Assembly (NCBI RefSeq): GCF_001484765.1
Contig: NZ_LLXO01000013.1
Location: forward strand, 1 to 64,000
Source of the DNA: Entomohabitans teleogrylli
GTDB taxonomy: Bacteria > Pseudomonadota > Gammaproteobacteria > Enterobacterales > Enterobacteriaceae
Direction of reading: 5' to 3'
Length of the DNA: 64,000 nucleotides
The translations under genes were made by a program, and so were the position numbers. Shown piece after piece: positions 43,219 to 56,192 of the stretch. Position 1 is the first letter of the stretch; every line of letters begins with the position of its first letter. The notes beneath the pieces were generated by a model. The model worked only from the letters and a program-made list of their open reading frames with translations. It searched no databases and had not been told where the DNA came from.

Positions 43219-43249
43219 GCCGCCCGTCAACACGACAAGATGTTCACAC

Positions 43250-43325
<76 letters not shown>

Positions 43326-43369
43326 AATTTCATCCCATCAGATTTGGAAAGTGAACAGTCAGCGTCAAA

Positions 43370-43445
<76 letters not shown>

Positions 43446-43452
43446 ATTCAGA

Positions 43453-43480
43453 CCCTCGCTACGGCGGGGGTTTTTGTTTT
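43453..43480 (+). terminator. tRNA-Ala operon terminator
   Basis: CCCTCGC pairs with GCGGGGG (one U-G pair) across a 4-base loop, followed by TTTTTGTTTTT. Beyond it, 43481-43703 is an AT-rich leader for pdeA with no other gene. Confidence 0.85.
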
Positions 43481-43703
43481 TCGGCGGGGTTATTATTCGT
43501 CGGGAATTTGCTTTACAACCCCGGCTTTTCATTCACATTCTATTTTCTTCTGCGCTAACTCTTTACCTTCATTTGTATAGATTTATTTTTTTATTCCCCG
43601 GTGAGTAAGATATATCGTTTTACGGTTCAGTTACCTTGCTTATATATTAAAATGAACTTATGATTCAGACGATAAAATCACCAAAGGTAACTATTCTACG
43701 CTA

Positions 43704-45899
43704 ATGACCAGTCACGCCCATAAGATAAGAAAATTCGCTGTCGCATTAGCGTTATTTTTGGTGTTTATGCCGCTGGTTCGCATTCTTTCCCCGAAAATAG
43801 TGCTCGATGGCCAGACGCTCTATCTTGCCTGGCTGCCCCTGAGCTTTATGGTGGCGATGATTCTGGTCTTCGGGCGGATTGCCGCGCTACCGCTGGTGAT
43901 TTCACTGTTTGTGCTGTTGAGCATGCATTTCACATTAAGCGCGCTGCAAATCATGGTGTTTATGCTGTGCATTGCGGCGCCGCTGCTGCTGTGTAGCGCG
44001 ATAGTGCGTTTCATTCTCGGATCGCGCTGGCGCTATGCGTTGCCTAATGATGGTCTGGGCATCAGGATATTCTGGCTGTGTTTCGCGGCGCCGTGTCTGA
44101 TGAAAGCCAGTATGTTTTTGGCCGGCCGCTATATTGACTTTCCAGCCCCGGTCGCCGTCTATTTTGGTCATGCTTCATTACTCTATAATATTATTGATGT
44201 TCTTAATCTGATTGCCGCATCGTTAATCTTTACCAACCTGTTTTATTATCCGCTGCGGGTGGCGTTAAGTCCCCGTTTTGCCCGGGCGCTGTGGTGGCGC
44301 TGTAAAAATCCTTATTTATTGCCGGGGCGGCGGCTTTATACCCTTGGCTGGATAGCGGCGCTGGCGGGGATTGTCGGGTTGTTTTGTATCCCCACCCGTA
44401 CGTTGTTGATCTCCAGTTATCTGGTGCCGCTGATTTTTATCTTTTTTACCCACGGGATACGTCATCTCGGCCAGCGAATGATCAGTTTTAGCTGGGCGAT
44501 TGCCGCCTGGTTTTTATTGACCTGGAACGAAGGTTATCTGTTTGGTGTGCGCACCGGCATGGCGCTGTCGTTTACTTTGTCGGTATTTATCTCTTTCACA
44601 GTATGCATGCTGTATATGGCGCTGATGTACCACAAGAGCGAATGGGCGCACCGGGTCTATTATTCCCAGGCGTTGACTGATCCGCTCACCGGTTTGCCGA
44701 ACCTCAGGGCGTTGGAAAACCATTTGCAGGAATATCAGACCGGCACCCTGTGCTGCCTGCGCATGGGCAATCTGGAGTTTTTAAGCCGCCATTACGGCAT
44801 GATGATGCGGGTGCATTGCAAACGGGTGATCACCAGTGAACTGCGCCCGCTACTGCACGAAGGCGAGACTGTTTTCCAGTTACCCGGATGTGAATTATTG
44901 CTCTACCTGCGCGGTCCGGAGGCTGAAAGCCGTCTGACGCATATGGTGAATTTGCTTAACAGCCGCAAAATCAGCTGGCACAAGTCAGTGCTGGAAATTG
45001 AATACAGCGCTTCCTGGGGCGTGGTCTCCCACTATGATCCGGATGAACTACAGCGGATGCTCGGTCAGTTAAGCTATCTGGCGGAGCAGGCCACCAATAA
45101 TCGCGTGCTCAGTCTCGATCACCGCCAGGCGCTGGTTACCGGCCAGACTACCGAGCGGGTGCTTATGCTGCATAAAGTGAAGCAGGCGCTGCAGGAAGAG
45201 CAGGGACTGCAACTGTATGTGCAGCCGATTCATAATCGTCATGGGGAAGGGTATTACGAAGTCCTGTCGCGTTTGAACGTGGAGAATGAAACCATTACGC
45301 CGGACAAATTTATACCGGTAGTGGCCGAATTTAACATGAGCGTGCGTTTTGACATGGCGGTGCTGGAAAAGCTGGTCGCCTGGCTGAGCCGGCATCCGGC
45401 GACCCGCGAACAGGCGCGTTTTTCTGTCAATCTGATGCCCTATACCCTGATGCAGAAAGATATTGCCGGCGATATTGTCGCGCTGTTCCGTTCGGCAGGG
45501 GTATCGCCGTGTAGCGTTGTCATTGAAGTCACGGAGGCGCAGGCGTTTTCTGACGAAGGGGTGATCATCGCTAACATTAACCAACTGCGCGAAAGCGGGC
45601 TGCGGATTGCGATTGATGACTTTGGCACCGGGTATGCCAACTATGCGCGTCTGAAGAATCTCCAGGCCGATATCATCAAAATTGACGGCTGTTTCGTGCG
45701 CGATATCGGCCCCAATAACCTCGATGCTATGATCGTCAAATCGATTTGTGAACTGGCTCAGGCGCAGTCGCTGTCGGTGGTGGCTGAGTATGTGGAAACG
45801 CAGCAGCAGCGCGATATTTTGTTGTCGCTGGGAGTGGAATACCTGCAGGGTTACCTGATTGGCCGGCCACAGCCGCTTACCGAACAGCTGGACGCCTGA
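43704..45899 (+). CDS. pdeA: Cyclic-di-GMP phosphodiesterase PdeA (YfeA)
   Basis: Membrane-bound c-di-GMP phosphodiesterase, 731 residues. The N-terminal half is a MASE1-type sensor with about eight membrane spans (to about residue 310), followed by a GGDEF domain whose signature is lost and so inactive as a cyclase. The C-terminal EAL domain has EVL in place of EAL (YYEVLSRL) but keeps the other metal and catalytic residues: SVNLMP, EVTE, DDFGTGYANY, IKIDG, VAEYVET and the LQGYLIGRPQP end. Located after the tRNA-Ala genes, as in E. coli. Confidence 0.92.
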   Translation: MTSHAHKIRKFAVALALFLVFMPLVRILSPKIVLDGQTLYLAWLPLSFMVAMILVFGRIAALPLVISLFVLLSMHFTLSALQIMVFMLCIAAPLLLCSAIVRFILGSRWRYALPNDGLGIRIFWLCFAAPCLMKASMFLAGRYIDFPAPVAVYFGHASLLYNIIDVLNLIAASLIFTNLFYYPLRVALSPRFARALWWRCKNPYLLPGRRLYTLGWIAALAGIVGLFCIPTRTLLISSYLVPLIFIFFTHGIRHLGQRMISFSWAIAAWFLLTWNEGYLFGVRTGMALSFTLSVFISFTVCMLYMALMYHKSEWAHRVYYSQALTDPLTGLPNLRALENHLQEYQTGTLCCLRMGNLEFLSRHYGMMMRVHCKRVITSELRPLLHEGETVFQLPGCELLLYLRGPEAESRLTHMVNLLNSRKISWHKSVLEIEYSASWGVVSHYDPDELQRMLGQLSYLAEQATNNRVLSLDHRQALVTGQTTERVLMLHKVKQALQEEQGLQLYVQPIHNRHGEGYYEVLSRLNVENETITPDKFIPVVAEFNMSVRFDMAVLEKLVAWLSRHPATREQARFSVNLMPYTLMQKDIAGDIVALFRSAGVSPCSVVIEVTEAQAFSDEGVIIANINQLRESGLRIAIDDFGTGYANYARLKNLQADIIKIDGCFVRDIGPNNLDAMIVKSICELAQAQSLSVVAEYVETQQQRDILLSLGVEYLQGYLIGRPQPLTEQLDA

Positions 45900-45910
45900 C
45901 GCGCGGGCAC

Positions 45911-45938
45911 AAAAAAACCGCAGCAAGCTGCGGTTTTT
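45911..45938. terminator. Bidirectional terminator between pdeA and nupC
   Basis: AAAAACCGCAGC pairs with GCTGCGGTTTTT across two bases, between the convergent pdeA and nupC stops. Confidence 0.9.
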
Positions 45939-45948
45939 ATCAGGGAAA

Positions 45949-47136
45949 TTACAGTACCAGAGCGGCAATCGACGCCGACAGTACGCTTACCAGCGTGGAG
46001 CCGTACAGCAGTTTCAGACCAAAGCGGGAAACCACGTTGCCCTGTTCTTCATTGAGGCCCTTGATTGCCCCGGCGATAATGCCGATCGATGAGAAGTTGG
46101 CAAAGGAGACCAGGAATACCGACAGGATGCCTTCGGCGCGCGGCGATAGCGTGCCGGCTATTTTCTGCAGATCCATCATCGCCACAAACTCATTGGATAC
46201 CAGCTTGGTCGCCATAATGCTGCCCACCTGCAGCGCTTCGCTGGCCGGTACGCCCATCACCCAGGCAATGGGGTAGAATATGTAGCCGAGAATACCCTGG
46301 AAGGAGATGCCCAGTACCGCGGCAAACAGGGCATTCAGTCCGGCAATCAGCGCGATAAAGCCGATCAGCATCGCCGCAACGATAATCGCCACTTTGAAAC
46401 CCGCCAGTATGTATTCACCGAGCATTTCAAAGAAGCTCTGGCCTTCGTGCAGGTTGGTCATTTGCAGGTTTTCTTCGCTCTGTTCCACGCGATAGGGGTT
46501 AATCAGCGACAGGACGATAAAGGTACTGAACATGTTGAGCACCAGGGCGGCAACCACATACTTCGGTTGCAGCATGGTCATATAGGCGCCAACGATGGAC
46601 ATTGAGACCGTGGACATCGCCGTCGCCGACATGGTGTACATCCGGTTGCGGGACATCTTGCCGAGAATATCTTTATAGGCGATAAAGTTTTCAGACTGCC
46701 CCAGAATCAGCGAGCTAACCGCGTTAAAAGATTCCAGTTTACCCATGCCGTTAATTTTCGACAGCACAGTACCGATAAACCGTATCACTATTGGCAATAT
46801 GCGAATATGTTGCAGAATACCGATCAGCGCGGAAATAAAGATTATGGGGCACAATACTTTCAGGAAGAAGAAGGCCAGACCTTCATCGTTCATTTTCCCG
46901 AAAACAAAGTTTGTCCCTTCGTTAGCGAAGCCGAGGAGTTTCTCGAACATTTCGGAGAAGCCGCGCACAAAGCCGAGGCCAACTTCGGAATGCAGGAAAA
47001 ACCAGGCCAGCAGAACTTCAATGACCAGTAGTTGAATCACATAACGGATCCGTATTTGCTTACGGTCATGACTGACCAGAAGCGCGAGCAGCGCAACAAC
47101 AGCGAGCGCTAACACAAAGTGCAGGACGCGGGACAT
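45949..47136 (-). CDS. nupC: Nucleoside permease NupC
   Basis: Proton-linked concentrative nucleoside transporter (CNT family) for pyrimidine nucleosides and adenosine. Start at the ATG at 47136 ([14 protein letters not shown]) gives 395 residues, five fewer than E. coli. The shortfall is a gap near residue 275, where E. coli has an extra short Trp-Phe-Gly-Tyr segment between NALFA and ISFQG. The CNT motifs [11 protein letters not shown] and [12 protein letters not shown] are intact. Confidence 0.95.
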   Translation of the reverse strand: MSRVLHFVLALAVVALLALLVSHDRKQIRIRYVIQLLVIEVLLAWFFLHSEVGLGFVRGFSEMFEKLLGFANEGTNFVFGKMNDEGLAFFFLKVLCPIIFISALIGILQHIRILPIVIRFIGTVLSKINGMGKLESFNAVSSLILGQSENFIAYKDILGKMSRNRMYTMSATAMSTVSMSIVGAYMTMLQPKYVVAALVLNMFSTFIVLSLINPYRVEQSEENLQMTNLHEGQSFFEMLGEYILAGFKVAIIVAAMLIGFIALIAGLNALFAAVLGISFQGILGYIFYPIAWVMGVPASEALQVGSIMATKLVSNEFVAMMDLQKIAGTLSPRAEGILSVFLVSFANFSSIGIIAGAIKGLNEEQGNVVSRFGLKLLYGSTLVSVLSASIAALVL

Positions 47137-47169
47137 GTTTGCTCCAAATTTGAGGCATATGGAATTTCG

Positions 47170-47247
47170 TTGCACATTCTATGTAACAAGCAATAAGAAA
47201 ACGAGATCAAATGCACACTATAGGGATGTCCTGTGACTGAATGACAA
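47170..47247 (-). promoter_or_regulatory. nupC promoter with CRP-like site
   Basis: On the minus strand a TAGAAT -10 (47176-47181) predicts a start near 47169, and the CRP-like dyad at 47232-47247 (TGTGA-N6-GACAA on the plus strand) is centred at about -70.5, in phase for a class I site. There is no good -35, as expected for a CRP-dependent promoter. CytR sites were not resolved. 47248-47428 holds no gene. Confidence 0.5.
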
Positions 47248-47428
47248 AATAGTGATCGGCAATACATTTCTGATATGTTAATTAAAGATAGTAAAGGTTA
47301 ATAAAATGCGTCAGGGTGCAACATTGATTTTCCTGGCGCGCAGCATAAATTCAGCCTCTGGCCATCCTTCCTTTTCAGCCATTGACTCAGGCTATCAGAG
47401 AAATCACTACTTCCGCAGGCGGCAAACT

Positions 47429-47478
47429 TGCCAGACCGGGCTATTTTGCTAGCATGAAACATAGCAAAGGCTATATTT
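47429..47478 (+). promoter_or_regulatory. mntH promoter and MntR box
   Basis: TTGCCA (47429-47434) and a TG-extended TAGCAT (47450-47455) predict a start near 47462. The palindrome at 47458-47478 (AACATAGCAAAGGCTATATTT with one base beyond the 20-base core) covers it and closely matches the E. coli mntH MntR site, so repression by MntR with manganese is likely. Confidence 0.75.
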
Positions 47479-47491
47479 GTTGAGGCGAAAA

Positions 47492-48727
47492 ATGACCAAC
47501 AGTCGCGTTGGCGAGAATCAGGGCCGGACGGCGCGTAAACTCAGGCTGGCGCTGATGGGGCCGGCGTTTGTCGCCGCCATTGGCTATATCGATCCGGGTA
47601 ACTTCGCCACCAATATTCAGGCCGGCGCCAGTTTTGGCTATCAGCTGCTGTGGGTGGTGGTGTGGGCCAATCTGATGGCGATGATGATCCAGGTGCTGTC
47701 GGCGAAGCTGGGGATTGCCACCGGGAAAAATCTTGCCGAGCAGATTCGCGACCATTACCCGCGTCCGGTGGTATGGCTGTACTGGATTCAGGCGGAAATC
47801 ATCGCCATGGCCACCGATCTGGCGGAGTTTATCGGCGCCGCGATTGGGTTCAAATTGATCCTCGGCGTGTCGCTGCTGGAAGGCGCGGTGCTGACCGGGA
47901 TTGCGACATATTTGATTCTGATGTTGCAGAGCCGCGGGCAAAAGCCACTGGAAAAAGTGATCGGCGGGCTGCTGCTGTTTGTGGCTGCCGCCTATATTGT
48001 TGAACTGGTGTTCTCCCGGCCGCAGCTGGCGGCGCTTGCCAGAGGGATTGCTATCCCTTCGCTGCCATCGTCTCAGGCGGTGTTTCTCGCCGCCGGGGTA
48101 TTGGGCGCCACTATCATGCCGCACGTGATTTATCTGCACTCATCGCTGACTCAACATCTGCACGGCGGTAGTCAGAAAGAGCGCTATGCTGCGACAAAAT
48201 GGGATGTGGCGATCGCCATGACCATTGCCGGGTTTGTCAACCTGGCGATGATGGCTACCGCCGCCGCGGCGTTTCATTTCTCCGGACATACCGGCATCAC
48301 CGATCTCGATCAGGCTTATCTGACGCTGGAACCGCTGCTCAGCCATGCGGCGGCGACCATTTTTGGCCTGAGTCTGGTGGCCGCCGGGCTCTCTTCCACG
48401 GTGGTAGGGACGCTGGCGGGGCAGGTGGTAATGCAGGGCTTTGTGCGTTTTTACATTCCGTTATGGCTGCGGCGCGCAATCACGATGCTGCCTTCGTTTA
48501 TTGTTATTCTGATGGGGATGGATCCGACGCGGATTCTGGTGATGAGCCAGGTGCTGCTCAGTTTCGGGATTGCGCTGGCGCTGGTACCGCTGCTGATATT
48601 TACCAGTAACCGCCAGTTAATGGGGGATCTGGTCAATACCCGACTGGTGAAGCAGGCCGGCTGGGGGATTGTGGCGCTGGTGGTCGCGCTGAACGGCTGG
48701 TTACTGATAGGCTCGTTGATTGGGTGA
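47492..48727 (+). CDS. mntH: Manganese/divalent cation:proton symporter MntH
   Basis: Nramp-family inner-membrane importer of Mn2+, 411 residues with eleven predicted membrane helices. The metal-binding DPGN motif is in [11 protein letters not shown] (helix 1) and the [10 protein letters not shown] motif in helix 6. The ATG at 47492 (MTNSRVGEN) with a GAGG site upstream matches the E. coli start. Divergent from nupC as in E. coli; regulated by the MntR box upstream. Confidence 0.96.
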   Translation: MTNSRVGENQGRTARKLRLALMGPAFVAAIGYIDPGNFATNIQAGASFGYQLLWVVVWANLMAMMIQVLSAKLGIATGKNLAEQIRDHYPRPVVWLYWIQAEIIAMATDLAEFIGAAIGFKLILGVSLLEGAVLTGIATYLILMLQSRGQKPLEKVIGGLLLFVAAAYIVELVFSRPQLAALARGIAIPSLPSSQAVFLAAGVLGATIMPHVIYLHSSLTQHLHGGSQKERYAATKWDVAIAMTIAGFVNLAMMATAAAAFHFSGHTGITDLDQAYLTLEPLLSHAAATIFGLSLVAAGLSSTVVGTLAGQVVMQGFVRFYIPLWLRRAITMLPSFIVILMGMDPTRILVMSQVLLSFGIALALVPLLIFTSNRQLMGDLVNTRLVKQAGWGIVALVVALNGWLLIGSLIG

Positions 48728-48840
48728 TATCCGTAGGCGCGCCGCAAATTCCCCGGGCTGCGCGGGCCGTTACCCTGGAACCCTGAAGAGCCGTGCTGGC
48801 GCGGCATGGCCGTGAAATTCAGGGCCGGTCAATAGCGACA

Positions 48841-48868
48841 AAAAAGCCGACAAATATGTCGGCTTTTT
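48841..48868. terminator. Bidirectional terminator between mntH and ypeC
   Basis: AAAAAGCCGAC pairs with GTCGGCTTTTT across 6 bases, between the convergent genes. Confidence 0.9.
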
Positions 48869-48894
48869 GCGCCTGAACGGTGTTCGGCCGTGGC

Positions 48895-49233
48895 TTAGCG
48901 GTGGTGACCGCCACGCCCGTGTCCGCGCCCGGGGCCGCGTCGATCGTCGCGGTCATTCCAGCCAGCCCGGTATCCGCGCTCCCAGGCTTTGCCTTTTTTA
49001 TCCCAGCCGCGGTGCCAGCCATTATCGTGCCGCCACCAGCGATCGCCGCGCCACTGATAATTACGCTGCCAGTAGTCGCGATCGCGCCAGCGACCGCCAT
49101 CCCAGTAGTTGCCATAATTATCACGATCGCCAATCTGTAATTTAATGGACGGCAGCAGGGTGATCTCCCCGGCTGTCGCGGCCAGCGGCGCCAGCGCCGT
49201 CAGCGCGGCGGCAAGAATCAAAGACCTGAGCAT
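48895..49233 (-). CDS. ypeC: DUF2502 periplasmic protein YpeC
   Basis: 112-residue homologue of E. coli YpeC (DUF2502), function unknown. A Sec signal ([21 protein letters not shown]) precedes a mature part rich in Trp, Arg, Asp and Gly ([21 protein letters not shown]...), ending in a Gly/Arg/His-rich tail. The His-rich end could bind metal, which is speculation. It lies next to mntH as in E. coli. Confidence 0.88.
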   Translation of the reverse strand: MLRSLILAAALTALAPLAATAGEITLLPSIKLQIGDRDNYGNYWDGGRWRDRDYWQRNYQWRGDRWWRHDNGWHRGWDKKGKAWERGYRAGWNDRDDRRGPGRGHGRGGHHR

Positions 49234-49352
49234 ACCCCTCTCCTTCCTTTCTCAGCCAGTTGCGGCCTGTTACGGTAATATTACGGAACCGTAAACATTC
49301 GGTTGATTGGGGCGACTCTTAATCTGCGGCTGACCGCATTTTTTGCTAAAGA

Positions 49353-50345
49353 CTAATCGGCGAGTATCGCCTCGATCGCGGCCCGCTCTTCGGCGCTGAA
49401 CTGGCGGTTAGCCAGCATGCCGACGGCATCGTCCAACTGGCTGGTTTTGCTGGCGCCAATCAGTACCGATGTCACGCGATCGTCACGCATCACCCAGGCC
49501 AGCGCCATTTGGGACAACTTCTGGCCGCGCCGCTGCGCCAGCGCATTGAGATGTCGTACCTTAACCAGTTTTTCCGCGGTGATTTGCTCCGGGTTGAGGA
49601 AACGACTGGCGCTGGCGGCGCGTGAATCGGCCGGAATGCCGTTCAGATAGCGGTCCGTCAACTGGCCTCCCGCCAGAGGTGAAAATGCGATGCTCCCGAC
49701 CCCTTTTTGCGCCAGCAGCTCCAGCAGACCCTGTTCCGGCTGGCGTTCAAACATCGAGTATTTCGGCTGGTGGATAAGGCAGGGAGTGCCGAGCTGATTA
49801 AGTATCTCTGTCGCCCGATCCGCCAGCGCCGCCGGATAGTTGGAGAGCCCGACATACAGGGCTTTTCCCTGGCGCACAACATGATCCAGCGCCGCCATGG
49901 TTTCCTGTAGCGGAGTATCAGGATCCGGACGGTGGTGATAGAAAATATCCACATACTCAAGGCCCAGACGCTTAAGGCTTTGGTCGAGGCTGGCGATCAG
50001 GTATTTGCGCGATCCCCAGTCGCCATAGGGCCCCTCCCACATGGTATAACCGGCCTTGCTGGAAATAATCAGCTCATCGCGCCACGGATGGAGATCCTCG
50101 CGCAGCAGGCGTCCGTAGAGATGCTCCGCGGCGCCCGGCGGCGGCCCGTAGTTATTGGCCAGGTCAAAATGGGTAATGCCCAGATCGAAGGCCCGACGTA
50201 CCAACTGGCGGCCGGTATCCGGCGCGCTGGTATCGCCAAAGTTATGCCATAACCCCAGCGAGATAGCGGGGAGCTTCAGACCGCTGTGGCCGCAGCGGCG
50301 ATACTCCATCTGCTGGTAGCGGGCGGGATCTGCCTGGTAAACCAT
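49353..50345 (-). CDS. Aldo/keto reductase, YghZ (Gpr)-like
   Basis: NADPH-dependent aldo/keto reductase of 330 residues. It shares long segments with E. coli YghZ, the L-glyceraldehyde-3-phosphate reductase: SLGLWHNFG near residue 30, FDLGITHFDLANNYGPPPG (catalytic Asp and Tyr), KAGYTMW (Lys), and a C-terminal VTSVLIGAS NADPH motif. The divergence (many scattered changes, a shorter C-terminus) makes it a related reductase rather than a certain orthologue. It has no counterpart at this position in E. coli and points away from ipdC. Confidence 0.85.
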   Translation of the reverse strand: MVYQADPARYQQMEYRRCGHSGLKLPAISLGLWHNFGDTSAPDTGRQLVRRAFDLGITHFDLANNYGPPPGAAEHLYGRLLREDLHPWRDELIISSKAGYTMWEGPYGDWGSRKYLIASLDQSLKRLGLEYVDIFYHHRPDPDTPLQETMAALDHVVRQGKALYVGLSNYPAALADRATEILNQLGTPCLIHQPKYSMFERQPEQGLLELLAQKGVGSIAFSPLAGGQLTDRYLNGIPADSRAASASRFLNPEQITAEKLVKVRHLNALAQRRGQKLSQMALAWVMRDDRVTSVLIGASKTSQLDDAVGMLANRQFSAEERAAIEAILAD

Positions 50346-50411
50346 GAACGTGACCTTTTATTTATTGCTGATGAGGAATGTATACGTTTACACACGGCGT
50401 CAAGGCTGTAA

Positions 50412-53427
<3,016 letters not shown>

Positions 53428-53503
53428 AGCGTTACGTCCTTTTGGTGTCCCGTTGCGATTTGCCGATGATAGTCGGACTGCGCGAAGGCGCTTTGCAACG
53501 GGT

Positions 53504-53517
53504 GCTGAAACGTTAAA
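53504..53517 (+). promoter_or_regulatory. Possible Cra (FruR) site upstream of glk
   Basis: GCTGAAACGTTAAA fits the Cra consensus (TGAAWCSNTHHW core), 120 bases before glk. Cra represses glk in E. coli. I judged it by eye only. Confidence 0.45.
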
Positions 53518-53637
53518 CTAAAAATGTGATCGTTCTCAACCTTTGTACCCTGTACGGGAGATGGTCGTTGTTGTTACCGGTGGTTGATTCTACAGTGTTG
53601 CGTAGTTTTGTTTTGACTTTAGTGGAGCCGTTGAAGA

Positions 53638-54603
53638 ATGACCAAATTTGCTTTGGTAGGTGATGTCGGGGGAACCAATGCGCGGCTGGCGCTCTGCGAC
53701 ATTAACAGTGGGGAAATTTCCCGGGCGAAGACCTATTCAGGCCTGGACTATCCCAGCCTGGAGGCGGTGATTCAGGTCTATCTGGAAGAGCAGTCTGTCG
53801 GGGTAACCGATGGCTGTATTGCGATTGCCTGCCCGATCACCGGCGATTGGGTGGCGATGACTAACCATACCTGGGCGTTTTCAATTGCCGAAATGAAACG
53901 CAACCTGGGATTTTCTCACCTCGAAATCATTAATGACTTCACGGCGGTTTCCATGGCGATCCCGATGCTGAAACCGCAACACCTGGTGCAGTTCGGCGGC
54001 GCGCAGCCGGTGGCCGGAAAGCCGGTGGCGGTTTACGGCGCGGGTACCGGGCTGGGGGTCGCGCATCTGGTGCATGTGGATAAGCGCTGGGTCAGTCTGC
54101 CCGGAGAGGGCGGGCACGTCGATTTTGCGCCCAACAGCGAAGAAGAGGGCATCATTCTTGAACAACTGCGCGGCGAACTGGGTCATGTTTCCGCCGAGCG
54201 CATCCTCTCTGGTCCGGGGCTGGTCAATCTGTACCGGGCGATCGTTAAAGCCGACGGCCGGCTGCCGGAAAATCTGCAGCCAAAAGACGTCACCGAACGC
54301 GCGCTGGCCGACAGTTGTATTGACTGCCGCCGGGCGCTGTCGCTGTTCTGTGTGATTATGGGGCGTTTTGGCGGCAATCTGGCGCTGACGCTGGGCACCT
54401 TCGGCGGGGTGTATATTGCCGGCGGGATTGTGCCGCGCTTTATGGAATTCTTTACCGCTTCCGGTTTCCGCGGCGGTTTTGAAGATAAAGGGCGCTTCAG
54501 GGCTTATGTGCAGGATATTCCGGTGTATCTGATCACCCACGATCAGCCTGGACTGCTGGGGGCGGGCGCTCATCTGCGCCAGACCCTGGGACAGATACTG
54601 TAA
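53638..54603 (+). CDS. glk: Glucokinase Glk
   Basis: Cytoplasmic kinase phosphorylating free glucose with ATP. The 321 residues match E. coli in length: phosphate-1 motif [16 protein letters not shown] near residue 5, [12 protein letters not shown] with the catalytic Asp near 100, [11 protein letters not shown] near 137, and [12 protein letters not shown]. It follows a divergent yfeO. Confidence 0.96.
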   Translation: MTKFALVGDVGGTNARLALCDINSGEISRAKTYSGLDYPSLEAVIQVYLEEQSVGVTDGCIAIACPITGDWVAMTNHTWAFSIAEMKRNLGFSHLEIINDFTAVSMAIPMLKPQHLVQFGGAQPVAGKPVAVYGAGTGLGVAHLVHVDKRWVSLPGEGGHVDFAPNSEEEGIILEQLRGELGHVSAERILSGPGLVNLYRAIVKADGRLPENLQPKDVTERALADSCIDCRRALSLFCVIMGRFGGNLALTLGTFGGVYIAGGIVPRFMEFFTASGFRGGFEDKGRFRAYVQDIPVYLITHDQPGLLGAGAHLRQTLGQIL

Positions 54604-54713
54604 TGCTCCGGCGCGCGGGCTTTGTGATAGCGCCCGCGCGCCAGTTAACCCCCGGTTCACAGTAGTCTGCTGGCGCGGGGATCTTTTTCGTGTCCGGCAA
54701 ACCCGTGGGCTAG

Positions 54714-55952
54714 CTAGCCCTGTAACTGTTCTTTTCCCTGCGCGGTTAAATCACTTTCTGTGGCGCGTCCACGAAAATCAACTTCAAAGTCGTCAGCCGC
54801 GAAGTCCGGCGGTGACTTGCCGTCGATAAATGCCGGCCACTGGCGCTGCAGGTAGGCGGCGTTTTTGGCACACCAGGGCGCGGCGGCGATATACATTACG
54901 TTACTGTCAAATTCACCGTTATGCTCATTTTCCACTGCATGAATGACATCGCAGTGCCAGAAAACGGTGTCGCCCGGCTCCATATCAGGAATTGAGGAAA
55001 TCCCGGTAAGCAAAAGGGGATGCCACTGCTTGTTAATGGACAGCGCTCGCCCGGGCTGCGCATCGCAGAGGGCGTCTTCCGGCACGTCGTCCTGCAGGGC
55101 GCGCAGCAGAATCCACGCCATGGCGTTTGCCACCGGCAGCAGCGTCAGTGTACCGGCGTTGCTACGCTGGGGCGTCAGGGCGGTCCAGCCCTGAAAGGTG
55201 CGGAACATTGAGCATACCGCCGGCGAGGCTATCTCCTGCACCTCGGTACGCGCTTCGGCGTCGAAAGGATCGTACTGCTGCCACTGGCCGTTGAAGACAT
55301 GGCGGTAGACGTGGCGGAAATTTTCATCCAGCCAGCGCTCAACCGATCCGCTATCGACATGGGGTGAAAGCCCGAGAGAGCCGGAGCGCGGGGGGCGACG
55401 GCGGGTCCGGTCGGCATAGGTGACGACCCTGGTGGGGTCGAAGTGCTGTTTGCCCTGGCTCTCAGTCTTCCACAGGCTGTTCAGAAACACCTGGGCGGCC
55501 TTCATCCGCTGGTGCTGGCGTGCCTCGACCTGCGGTTTCGACCAGTAAATGCCGTAAATCTGCGGTTTGTTGGCGGCCAGGGTGCCGAAGTAGTTATCTT
55601 CCGCGGCGTTCTGCAACTTACCAACAAAATCGTTTTCCTCCAGATAGCGACCTATTTCATCATTCCAGCGGCTGGCCTGCGCACCAGGAAAAACCCCTTT
55701 GATTACGCAGCAGCCGCGCTGGCGAATCCGCGCTTTTTGCGCTTCGCTGATGCGCTGCTCAAGGATGTCGTCGGCGTGAATTTGCGGTACCGGGCTTTCT
55801 CCACGCGCCTGCTCGTCGTGCAGGATGGCGATCTGTCGGCGGATGTCGGCATCCAGTTGCGCAAAAATTTCCCGGTATTGAGGAAGATTGCCGCGTAATT
55901 GCTGTTTTATGCTGCGGATGGCGTCGGGCAGGTTGTTGATTTGCAGGGACAT
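54714..55952 (-). CDS. DUF1479 (YbiU-like) putative non-haem iron dioxygenase
   Basis: 412-residue protein of the DUF1479 family, related to phytanoyl-CoA/2-oxoglutarate dioxygenases and similar to E. coli YbiU. The likely metal ligands are HVDSG (His, Asp) near residue 200 and HCDVIH (distal His) near 347, with RRRPP and GWTAL motifs between. I used the ATG at 55952 (MSLQINNL); one at 55967 adds five residues. E. coli has ybiU elsewhere, so its position between glk and alaC is a lineage difference. Substrate unknown. The stop lies inside a 14-bp GGGCTAGC/GCTAGCCC palindrome at 54707-54720. Confidence 0.82.
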   Translation of the reverse strand: MSLQINNLPDAIRSIKQQLRGNLPQYREIFAQLDADIRRQIAILHDEQARGESPVPQIHADDILEQRISEAQKARIRQRGCCVIKGVFPGAQASRWNDEIGRYLEENDFVGKLQNAAEDNYFGTLAANKPQIYGIYWSKPQVEARQHQRMKAAQVFLNSLWKTESQGKQHFDPTRVVTYADRTRRRPPRSGSLGLSPHVDSGSVERWLDENFRHVYRHVFNGQWQQYDPFDAEARTEVQEIASPAVCSMFRTFQGWTALTPQRSNAGTLTLLPVANAMAWILLRALQDDVPEDALCDAQPGRALSINKQWHPLLLTGISSIPDMEPGDTVFWHCDVIHAVENEHNGEFDSNVMYIAAAPWCAKNAAYLQRQWPAFIDGKSPPDFAADDFEVDFRGRATESDLTAQGKEQLQG

Positions 55953-56192
55953 AGTCAGATGCTCCATCAGGGGGTAGGTTATTGGTTTGTTTTGCTGTTG
56001 TTAATTTATGCCGTTTTGTGAATTTTAAACAGAGATATGTTTCGAATGAAACTTCCCGTTTTGTATTTCAGATAAAATATTTTTAAAACCCTCTCGACAG
56101 CACAAAATTTTCCAGGTTATGTTTTCAACAACGCCACATCAGTGGCAGCGTCGCTCGGACGGTCCGGGCGCTTACGTTACTTCGAGGAATCT

